From contig JASHXJ010000478.1 in assembly GCA_030043595.1 (NCBI GenBank), positions 1 to 6,281 of the forward strand: a stretch of 6,281 nucleotides of DNA, written 5' to 3'. Positions 1 to 4,987 of this stretch are shown piece after piece. The position numbers and the translations under genes are program-made. This DNA comes from Trebonia sp. GTDB lineage: Bacteria; Actinomycetota; Actinomycetes; Streptosporangiales; Streptosporangiaceae. The notes beneath the pieces are model-generated. The model made no database searches and was not told the origin of the DNA. It saw nothing but the letters and a program-made list of their open reading frames with translations. Within the stretch, counting starts at the first letter, position 1. Each line of letters begins with the position of its first letter.

Positions 1-2211
1 GCCGGTCAGCCGTTCCGCGCCGGTCCGCCGCTTCCTGGTGGTGCCCCTGGTCCCAGCGCTCCGCCCCGTCCCAGTGCTGCGCCCCGACCCACTGGTCAGC
101 CGCGTCACGGCGGTCAGCCGTTCCCGCCGCGCTCGGGTGGTCCGCAGCGTCCGGGTCCTCCCCAGCGTCCTGGTGCTCCGCAGCGGTCCGGTGCCCCGCA
201 GCGTCCAGGCCCGCCGCGTCCCGGTGGTCCGGCGGCTCCGGGCGGCCCGCCGGGTCCCGGCGGTCCTCCTAGCTCCGGCCCGCCGGGTCCGGGCGGTCCT
301 TCCCGCGTCGGCGGTCCGCCGCATGCCGGCCGGAGCCGGCACCGCAAGCCGCCAGAGCGCCGTATCCGGATGTCGCGGCGGCAGCGCATGGCCGCGATCC
401 TCGTGTTCGTCGTCGGCCTGCTCACGATCGGGTTCGCGACCGGTTTCGGCACCCAGGGGTCCGCCGAGCCAACGGTGCAGGCATTCCTTTTCGACTGGCA
501 GCAAGCGAGGTACGCCCAGGCCGCGTCGCTGACCAGCGGGAACGCTGACCAGGTCGCCGCACAGCTCGCCGCCGCCTACGTGGACCTCGACGCGACGGAC
601 ACGTTCTTCTCCATGGCGTCGCTGACGCAGCACGGGGACACCGCGGTGGCGGTCTACAAGGCCACCGTGGACCTCGCCGAGGGCGGCCTCCAGTGGACGT
701 ACACGGGCCGGTTCGGGCTCACGATGAAGAACGGGCAGTGGCTCGTCGACTGGGCGCCGGACGTGATCAACCCGCGCCTCGGCGCCGGCGACCGGCTCGC
801 GGTACTGACGACGTTCGCGCCGCGCGCGCAGGTAGAAGACGCCGCCGGCCAGCCGCTGCTGACGGACTCGGCCGTCTACCACATCGGCGTCTATCCAGGT
901 CAGCTGGCGGACGCTACGCGGACCGCGGACCAGTTCGGGCAGATCGTCGGCCTCAACTACCTCAACTCCCAGCAGGTGCTCGGCCAGATCCAGGCCGCGC
1001 CGCCGCGCGCATTCCTGTCACTGCTGACACTTGACCCGCTCTCGTTCCGCGCGGTATGGCCGCGGCTGGCCAAGGTGCCGGGACTCAGCTACCAGCAGCA
1101 GTCGGAGCGGCTGTTCGACTCCGTAGCGACCGAGGTTGTCGGCACGGTCGGCACCGAGGATTCGAGCGCCCTGCGCGCCGAGGGCGCCGCTTACCAGCCG
1201 GGTACCACGGTCGGTCTGTCCGGGCTCGAGCAGACCTACCAGGACGCGCTGGCGGGCACGCCGACGACCGCGGTCGTCGTGGTCAACGGCGCGGGCGACC
1301 CCGTGGCGACGCTGTGGACGTCACCGGGACGAACCGGCATCCCGGTGCGGACCACGCTCGTCAGCCGGGACCAGGACGCCGCGGCGGCGGCGCTCGCCGC
1401 TCAGCCCAATTCGGGCGAGATCGTCGCGGTCGATTCGGCGACCGGTGACATCCTCGCGCTCGCCTCGCGTGACGCGGGCAGCGTCGCCCTGCCCCCTGGC
1501 GGCGCGCTGAACGCCAGGCTTGAGCCCGGCATGACCTTCAGCATCGTGTCCGCCGCAGCCCTGCTCGGGGCCGGATACACCGCCAGCACGCCGCTGCCCT
1601 GCCAGGACGCCGCCGGGCAGCCAGGCGGATCCGCGTCCGGCACCTTCGCTTCGGACTTCGCGGACGGCTGCGGCAGCGCGCTGGCAGCCCTGTCGGAGAA
1701 GCTGACCCCGGCGCAGCTCACCACGGTGGAGCGGTCCTTCGGCGTCGGCGCCTCGTGGAACCTGCATGTGCAGGCGTTTGCCGGGTCGGCGGCGGCCGTC
1801 TCGGATCAGGCGGACCTGGCGGCACAGGCGATCGGCGCCGGCGGCGTGCTCATGAGCCCGCTCGGCATGGCCATGGTCGCGGCGGAGGTCGATGCCGGAA
1901 CTGGCCACGCGCCGGTGCTCGTCGCCGCCGACCCGGCGGCGACCTGGCAGGCGCCGCTGTCCGCCACAGAACTCGGCGACTTGCGCCAGCTCATGCGCGA
2001 TGCGGTGCAGTCGGGCGCGGCACGCGCGGCCAACGCGTCCGGCGAGCCCGTCTACGGCCAGGCAGGTATCGTGCAGACCGGCGCGCATTCGTGGCTGAGC
2101 TGGTTCGTGGGATACCAGGGCGGCATGGCCGTCGCGGTTCTCGAAACCGCGGCGACCCCCGCCGAGGGGGCGGCGTCCCTAGCCGGGGCCTTCCTGTCGA
2201 TGGCGTCCTGA
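1..2211 (+). CDS. PBP-like membrane protein with degenerate transpeptidase domain and proline-rich N-terminal tail (5' end outside window)
   Basis: The frame is open from base 1, so the ATG at 370 is probably internal and the gene begins upstream; 736 codons are visible (numbered from base 1). Codons 1-110 are Pro/Gly/Arg/Gln-rich, 111-130 are basic, and 131-150 form one transmembrane helix, predicting a cytoplasmic tail and an extracytoplasmic body. Residues about 156-258 match the NTF2-like MecA_N domain (including WLVDWAPDVINPRLGAG), about 268-443 the PBP dimerisation region, and 468-736 the transpeptidase fold (GEIVAVDSATGDILALAS, GVLMSPLGMAM, SWFVGY are retained). The active site is not retained: SxxK is PGMTFS (Met511, Ser514), SxN is GCG (556-558) and KTG is QAG (687-689). 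The only lysine in the last 370 or so residues is Lys567, which lies in none of these motifs. I infer a catalytically dead, possibly scaffolding or sensing, PBP homologue. The fold assignment is firm; the role is unknown. Confidence 0.85.
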   Translation, partial: AGQPFRAGPPLPGGAPGPSAPPRPSAAPRPTGQPRHGGQPFPPRSGGPQRPGPPQRPGAPQRSGAPQRPGPPRPGGPAAPGGPPGPGGPPSSGPPGPGGPSRVGGPPHAGRSRHRKPPERRIRMSRRQRMAAILVFVVGLLTIGFATGFGTQGSAEPTVQAFLFDWQQARYAQAASLTSGNADQVAAQLAAAYVDLDATDTFFSMASLTQHGDTAVAVYKATVDLAEGGLQWTYTGRFGLTMKNGQWLVDWAPDVINPRLGAGDRLAVLTTFAPRAQVEDAAGQPLLTDSAVYHIGVYPGQLADATRTADQFGQIVGLNYLNSQQVLGQIQAAPPRAFLSLLTLDPLSFRAVWPRLAKVPGLSYQQQSERLFDSVATEVVGTVGTEDSSALRAEGAAYQPGTTVGLSGLEQTYQDALAGTPTTAVVVVNGAGDPVATLWTSPGRTGIPVRTTLVSRDQDAAAAALAAQPNSGEIVAVDSATGDILALASRDAGSVALPPGGALNARLEPGMTFSIVSAAALLGAGYTASTPLPCQDAAGQPGGSASGTFASDFADGCGSALAALSEKLTPAQLTTVERSFGVGASWNLHVQAFAGSAAAVSDQADLAAQAIGAGGVLMSPLGMAMVAAEVDAGTGHAPVLVAADPAATWQAPLSATELGDLRQLMRDAVQSGAARAANASGEPVYGQAGIVQTGAHSWLSWFVGYQGGMAVAVLETAATPAEGAASLAGAFLSMAS
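142..213 (+). repeat. Four tandem 18-bp units encoding PQRPGP-type hexapeptides
   Basis: Codons 48-71 of the PBP-like protein read PQRPGP, PQRPGA, PQRSGA, PQRPGP: four uninterrupted six-residue units with drift mainly at third codon positions. The repeat is part of the cytoplasmic proline-rich tail. Its in-frame, diverged units show it is maintained as coding sequence. Confidence 0.8.
247..300 (+). repeat. Two collagen-like PPGPGGP segments 11 residues apart
   Basis: The heptapeptide PPGPGGP occurs at codons 83-89 and again at 94-100 (bases 247-267 and 280-300), separated by PSSG. These lie in the proline-rich tail just before the basic juxtamembrane segment. PPG triplets are known to slow ribosomes and to depend on elongation factor P, so translation of this tail may be EF-P sensitive (inference). 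Confidence 0.7.
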
Positions 2212-2238
2212 GCACACGGCCCGGATGGAAACACGCGG

Positions 2239-2269
2239 TTGGCGCGCCGCCGCCCGGCTATGGCACACT
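2239..2269 (+). promoter_or_regulatory. Candidate promoter for the cimA leader transcript
   Basis: A -35-like TTGGCG at 2239-2244 and a -10-like CACACT at 2264-2269 are separated by 19 bases, longer than the ideal. CACACT ends seven bases before the GTG of the leader peptide, and no Shine-Dalgarno sequence precedes that GTG, which fits a transcript starting at the GTG itself. TATGGC at 2259-2264 is an alternative -10. The hexamers match consensus poorly, so the exact promoter is uncertain. Confidence 0.35.
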
Positions 2270-2276
2270 AGACCCC

Positions 2277-2327
2277 GTGACGACCGGGCTGATTATTATC
2301 GGCAGGCGCGTCGGCACGGGACGGTAG
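2277..2327 (+). CDS. Candidate Ile-rich leader peptide of the cimA attenuator (16 aa)
   Basis: GTG at 2277 opens a 16-codon frame ending in TAG at 2325-2327, encoding MTTGLIIIGRRVGTGR. The core is Leu-Ile-Ile-Ile, with codons CTG ATT ATT ATC at 2289-2300, and a Val codon follows. By eye I find no other in-frame ATT codon in the protein genes of this window, so two in a row stand out. A run of codons for the pathway's end product, upstream of a terminator and a biosynthetic gene, is the hallmark of ribosome-mediated attenuation, as in E. coli ilvGMEDA and leu. Here the downstream gene is cimA, which feeds isoleucine synthesis. No Shine-Dalgarno is present and a -10-like box ends seven bases upstream, so translation may be leaderless. 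The peptide is too short to prove from composition alone; its position and content make the case. Confidence 0.72.
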   Translation: MTTGLIIIGRRVGTGR

Positions 2328-2361
2328 CTGGATGCCGGCCATAGCGCCGGCTGTGCAGCTA
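2325..2361 (+). promoter_or_regulatory. Leader RNA hairpin beginning at the leader-peptide stop codon
   Basis: TAGCTG at 2325-2330 pairs with CAGCTA at 2356-2361. Inside, GCCGGC at 2334-2339 pairs with GCCGGC at 2346-2351 around a six-base loop, with a small internal loop (gat/tgtg) between the two helices. The leader stop codon TAG forms the base of the stem, so a ribosome finishing the leader peptide would melt it. It is placed like the pause hairpin of classical attenuators; that role is inferred. Confidence 0.55.
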
Positions 2362-2374
2362 CCCGCGGTGTTAG

Positions 2375-2390
2375 CGGGGGATGACCCCCG
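2375..2390 (+). promoter_or_regulatory. Leader RNA hairpin CGGGGG-ATGA-CCCCCG, with a competing pairing at 2362-2378
   Basis: CGGGGG (2375-2380) and CCCCCG (2385-2390) form a six-pair G/C hairpin with loop ATGA. The same G-run can instead pair as GCGGG (2374-2378) with CCCGC (2362-2366), or weakly with the 5' arm of the terminator (2374-2380 with 2415-2421, seven pairs including two G-U). These options exclude one another, as expected for a switch; which ones form is not known. Confidence 0.45.
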
Positions 2391-2410
2391 GACCCCCTGT
2401 GCCGTCGCGC

Positions 2411-2441
2411 AGACCTCTCGCGTTCCGCGAGGGGTCTTTTT
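2411..2441 (+). terminator. Intrinsic terminator in the cimA leader (probable attenuator)
   Basis: AGACCTCTCGCG (2411-2422) pairs with CGCGAGGGGTCT (2426-2437) over 12 positions, with one G-U wobble and a TTC loop. A run of five T (2437-2441) follows. This is a textbook rho-independent terminator, and the only one in the window with a U-tract. It lies 60 bases before the cimA start and downstream of the leader peptide, so I read it as an attenuator; it could also end readthrough from the upstream PBP-like gene. Confidence 0.9.
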
Positions 2442-2501
2442 GTTTGTGCGGCGGCCCGGCCTCAGAACTACCTCACGACACGGAAGAAACGGACAGCCAC
2501 G

Positions 2502-4091
2502 ATGCTCGACGACCAGTTCCACGTCTACGACACGACATTGCGCGACGGTGCGCAACAGGAGGGGCTGAACCTCACGGTTGCCGACAAGCTCGTGATCGCC
2601 CGGCACCTGGACCGGCTCGGCGTCGGCTTCATCGAGGGCGGCTGGCCCGGCGCGATCCCGAAGGACACCGAGTTCTTCCGCCGCGCCAGGACCGAGCTCG
2701 ACCTGCAGCACGCCCAGCTGGCGGCGTTCGGCTCCACTCGCAAGGCCGGCGTCAAGGCTGCCGACGACCCGCAGGTCGCGGCGCTGCGCGAGTCGCAGGC
2801 GCCCATCGTGACGCTCGTGGCGAAGAGCCACGACCGGCACGTCGAGCTCGCCCTGCGCACCACGCTGGACGAGAACCTGGCGATGATCGCCGACACGATC
2901 AGGCACCTGCGGGCGGAGGGCCGGCGGGTGTTCCTCGATGCGGAGCACTTCTTCGACGGCTACCGGTCCAATCCCTCCTACGCCCTCGAATGCGTGCGCG
3001 TCGCCGCGGAGGCCGGCGCGGACGTGATCGCGCTGTGCGACACCAACGGCGGCATGATGCCGACCGAGCTCGGTGACATCGTGCACTCGGTATCCGGGCA
3101 GACCGGTGCGCGGCTTGGCATCCACTGCCACGACGACACCGCCTGCGGCGTCGCGAACACGCTGGTCGCCGTGGAGGCGGGCGTCACCCACGTGCAGGGC
3201 ACCGCCAACGGGTACGGCGAAAGGGCCGGGAACGCCAACCTGTTCAGCGTGGTCGCCGGGCTCCAGCTGAAGAAGAGCCGCCCGGTCCTGTTCGGCGACG
3301 GCATCACGGAGATGACGCGGATCGCGCACGCGATCAGCGAGGTCACCAATGTCGCGCCGGACACCCACCAGCCGTACGTGGGCCTGAGCGCGTTCGCGCA
3401 CAAGGCCGGCCTGCACGCGTCGGCGGTGCGGGTGGACCCCATGCTGTACCAGCACATCGACCCCGCCAGGGTCGGCAATGACATGCGGATGCTCGTCTCG
3501 GACATGGCCGGCCGGGCCTCGGTGGAGCTCAAGGGCCGCGAGCTCGGATATGACCTGTCGGGGGACCGGGACACCATCGGCCGGGTCACCGAGCGGGTGA
3601 AGGACCTCGAGGCGCGCGGCTACTCCTTCGAGGCGGCCGACGCGTCCTTCGAGCTGCTGCTCCGCGACGAACTGGCCGGAGCCAGGCGGCGGCACTTCAC
3701 CGTCGAGTCGTGGCGGGTCATCGTGGAACGGCACGCCGACGGCACCGTGACCAGCGAGGCGACGGTGCGGCTGACCGCCAAGGGGGAGCGTGTCGTCGCG
3801 GTCGGCGAGGGCAACGGGCCGGTGAACGCGCTGGACAAGGCGCTCCGCTCCGCGCTTGAGCAGACTTTCCCCGAGCTCGCGAACCTGGAGCTCGCCGACT
3901 TCAAGGTGCGCATCCTCGAAGGCTCGCACGGCACCGGCGCGATCACGCGGGTGCTGATCGAGTCTGACGACGGCTCTGGGGACACCTGGTCCACGGTGGG
4001 CGTGGACGAGAACATCATCGCCGCGTCCTGGCACGCGCTCGAGGAGGCGGTCACATACGGCCTGCTCCGCGCCGGCCGCGACCCCGACTGA
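2502..4091 (+). CDS. cimA: Citramalate synthase (LeuA/homocitrate synthase family)
   Basis: CimA condenses pyruvate with acetyl-CoA to give (R)-citramalate, the first step of the threonine-independent route to 2-oxobutyrate and isoleucine. The 529-residue length is typical of the family. The TIM-barrel domain opens with DTTLRDG (residues 10-16, catalytic Arg14 and metal-binding Asp15). It continues with FIEGG (43-47), HCHDD (208-212, metal ligands His208 and His210) and GERAGNANL (239-247, Asn244). HKAGLHASAV (300-309) begins the linker, and the C-terminal LeuA-type dimer/allosteric domain spans about 390-525 (SHGTGAITRVLIES). The DTTLRDGAQQEG and EGGWPG signatures favour CimA over 2-isopropylmalate synthase. 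The ATG start immediately precedes the family's usual N-terminus; its Shine-Dalgarno is poor (GGA at 2491-2493, or GGAAG 15 bases upstream). Expression is probably set by the attenuator upstream. No oddities are visible in the enzyme itself. Confidence 0.95.
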   Translation: MLDDQFHVYDTTLRDGAQQEGLNLTVADKLVIARHLDRLGVGFIEGGWPGAIPKDTEFFRRARTELDLQHAQLAAFGSTRKAGVKAADDPQVAALRESQAPIVTLVAKSHDRHVELALRTTLDENLAMIADTIRHLRAEGRRVFLDAEHFFDGYRSNPSYALECVRVAAEAGADVIALCDTNGGMMPTELGDIVHSVSGQTGARLGIHCHDDTACGVANTLVAVEAGVTHVQGTANGYGERAGNANLFSVVAGLQLKKSRPVLFGDGITEMTRIAHAISEVTNVAPDTHQPYVGLSAFAHKAGLHASAVRVDPMLYQHIDPARVGNDMRMLVSDMAGRASVELKGRELGYDLSGDRDTIGRVTERVKDLEARGYSFEAADASFELLLRDELAGARRRHFTVESWRVIVERHADGTVTSEATVRLTAKGERVVAVGEGNGPVNALDKALRSALEQTFPELANLELADFKVRILEGSHGTGAITRVLIESDDGSGDTWSTVGVDENIIAASWHALEEAVTYGLLRAGRDPD

Positions 4092-4115
4092 CCCGCGGGC
4101 CGCGACCCGGGCCAA

Positions 4116-4152
4116 CGCAACCGCCCGCCGGTACCGCCGGCGGGCGGTTGCG
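4116..4152 (+). terminator. Perfect 16-bp hairpin after cimA, without a U-tract
   Basis: CGCAACCGCCCGCCGG (4116-4131) pairs perfectly with CCGGCGGGCGGTTGCG (4137-4152) around a five-base loop TACCG. It starts 24 bases after the cimA stop and precedes a Shine-Dalgarno-led gene. No T-run follows, so it would be a U-less terminator of the kind proposed for actinobacteria, or an mRNA 3'-end stabiliser. Confidence 0.7.
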
Positions 4153-4205
4153 CGCACTGCCTAGCGTGGGGTTACCGAGCGACGACTGCGCGAAAGGGGC
4201 ACATC

Positions 4206-4577
4206 ATGGACTGGAAGCTCGAACTGGTCGCCGTCCCGGTCTCGGACGTGGACCGGGCCAAGGCGTTCTACACCGGCACGGCCGGCTTCAACGCGGACCA
4301 CGACTACACGGTCAGCGACGCGATCCGCTTCGTACAGCTCACCCCGCCCGGGTCGGCATGCTCGATCGCGATCGGCAAGGGCATCACCGACGGCGAGCCG
4401 GGCAGCGTGCGCGGCCTGCAGCTGGTCGTCGCGGACATCGAGGCGGCCCGCGCCGAGCTCCTCGCGCGGGGCGCGGAGGTCAGCGAGATCCAGGACTTCG
4501 ACTGGGGCAGGTTCGTGTTCTTCGCCGACCCGGACGGCAACCAGTGGTCCGTCCAGCAGATACCGCCCCGTGGCTGA
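4206..4577 (+). CDS. VOC-superfamily (glyoxalase/bleomycin-resistance-like) protein
   Basis: This 123-residue protein resembles the vicinal oxygen chelate fold. It has the N-terminal signature VAVPVSDVDRAKAFY (8-22), a middle QLTPPGSACSIAIG strand pair (44-57), the central GLQLVVADIEAARAELLARG helix entry (70-89) and a terminal FADPDGNQW (106-114). One chain holds two beta-alpha-beta-beta-beta halves; such proteins normally dimerise or pair their halves around one pocket. The positions that bind metal in glyoxalase I appear to be Leu7 and Ser115 rather than His and Glu, so a binding or non-glyoxalase role is more likely. The substrate is unknown. The start is supported by GAAAGGGG at 4192-4199, six bases before the ATG. 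It follows the strong hairpin after cimA, which suggests its own transcript. Confidence 0.85.
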   Translation: MDWKLELVAVPVSDVDRAKAFYTGTAGFNADHDYTVSDAIRFVQLTPPGSACSIAIGKGITDGEPGSVRGLQLVVADIEAARAELLARGAEVSEIQDFDWGRFVFFADPDGNQWSVQQIPPRG

Positions 4578-4578
4578 T

Positions 4579-4607
4579 CACCGGGCACTGAGCTCGCCGC
4601 CCCGGTG
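4579..4607 (+). terminator. Weak candidate hairpin after the VOC gene
   Basis: CACCGGG (4579-4585) pairs with CCCGGTG (4601-4607), seven pairs around a 15-base loop, starting just after the VOC stop codon. There is no T-tract. Hairpins of this size arise easily in DNA this G/C rich, so support is weak. Confidence 0.3.
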
Positions 4608-4631
4608 CTGGGCGTGCGCGTTGCGACGGCT

Positions 4632-4637
4632 TACGGT
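4632..4637 (+). promoter_or_regulatory. Candidate -10 element for a leaderless DUF2630 transcript
   Basis: TACGGT fits the actinobacterial TANNNT -10 pattern and ends six bases before the ATG at 4644, the spacing expected when transcription starts at the start codon. No Shine-Dalgarno precedes the ATG and I see no clear -35. Confidence 0.35.
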
Positions 4638-4643
4638 ATGTCC

Positions 4644-4889
4644 ATGGACGACAAGGAGATCCTCGACCGGATCAGCGGGCTGATCCGGACCGAGCACGAG
4701 CTGCGCAGCCAGCTCGCGGCCGGTGAGCTCAGCTCGGAACAGGAGCGGGAGCGTCTTCGTTCCGCAGAAGAAGCGCTCGACCAGTGCTGGGACCTGCTGC
4801 GGCAGCGCCGTGCCCGACGCGAGTTCGGCGAGGACCCGAACAGCGCGATCGTCCGCCCGGCGGCCGAGGTGGAAGGCTACCAGCAGTAG
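4644..4889 (+). CDS. DUF2630 family protein
   Basis: The 81-residue product matches the small actinobacterial family DUF2630, whose function is unknown. It begins MDDKEILDRI, continues with a charged helical stretch (EHELRSQL at 18-24; SSEQERERLRSAEEALDQCW, about 30-49), and carries the family's most recognisable stretch, DQCWDLLRQRRARREFG (46-62), followed by RPAAEVEGY (71-79). It is predicted to be almost entirely alpha-helical and soluble, with no signal peptide. I chose the ATG at 4644 because family members start with MDD. The ATG at 4638 would add only Met-Ser, and the GTG at 4605 would add 13 residues with no family support. A TACGGT -10-like box six bases upstream fits leaderless translation. 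It lies between the VOC and FAH genes, but the spacing does not force an operon. Confidence 0.85.
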   Translation: MDDKEILDRISGLIRTEHELRSQLAAGELSSEQERERLRSAEEALDQCWDLLRQRRARREFGEDPNSAIVRPAAEVEGYQQ

Positions 4890-4953
4890 GCGGTGGCAGC
4901 GGCACGGCAGCCGCCGCAGTGGCCGGGCACTGAGGGCGGCGGCCGGGCGCAAG

Positions 4954-4959
4954 TAGGCT
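4954..4959 (+). promoter_or_regulatory. Candidate -10 element upstream of the FAH-family gene
   Basis: TAGGCT matches the actinobacterial -10 pattern TANNNT and lies 28 bases before the GTG start, leaving room for a short 5' UTR that includes AAGGAG at 4978-4983. No convincing -35 hexamer is seen. Confidence 0.35.
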
Positions 4960-4987
4960 CGGCTGGACAAGTCAGCGAAGGAGAGTC

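Noticed and set aside
114..452. Collagen-like Gly-Pro-Pro frame on the minus strand
   Set aside because: The Gly/Pro pattern is the complement of GGN/CCN repeats in the sense tail; the sense frame leads into real domains while this one has none.
38..532. Open frame in +2 through the proline-rich region
   Set aside because: It ends soon after the transmembrane segment encoded in frame +1, is Arg/Val/Ser-rich without motifs, and conflicts with the frame that continues into the PBP-like domains.
1321..2088. 255-codon minus-strand frame opposite the PBP-like C-terminus
   Set aside because: Low-information Arg/Gly/Ala-rich sequence without recognisable motifs, fully explained as the shadow of the sense gene.
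2212..2501. T-box or other tRNA/metabolite riboswitch before cimA
   Set aside because: I found no recognisable T-box sequence (no conserved TGGNACCGCG-like stretch) or known metabolite aptamer; the short Ile-rich frame explains the leader better.
2268..4157. A 629-codon open frame on the minus strand opposite cimA
   Set aside because: It is antisense to a clear citramalate synthase, has composition typical of the complementary frame in high-GC DNA (runs of Arg, Val, Gly, His), and matches no family I recognise.
4148..4591. 147-codon +2 frame overlapping the VOC gene
   Set aside because: The VOC frame has a good Shine-Dalgarno and family motifs; this frame begins inside the terminator-like hairpin and is Arg/Gly-rich.
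4605..4643. Earlier GTG start for the DUF2630 gene
   Set aside because: The added 13 residues are not part of the family, the GTG lies in a hairpin arm, and no Shine-Dalgarno precedes it.
4889..4915. Possible hairpins after the DUF2630 stop (GCGGC...GCCGC)
   Set aside because: Only about five pairs with several equivalent alternatives in GC-rich sequence and no T-tract; not distinguishable from chance.
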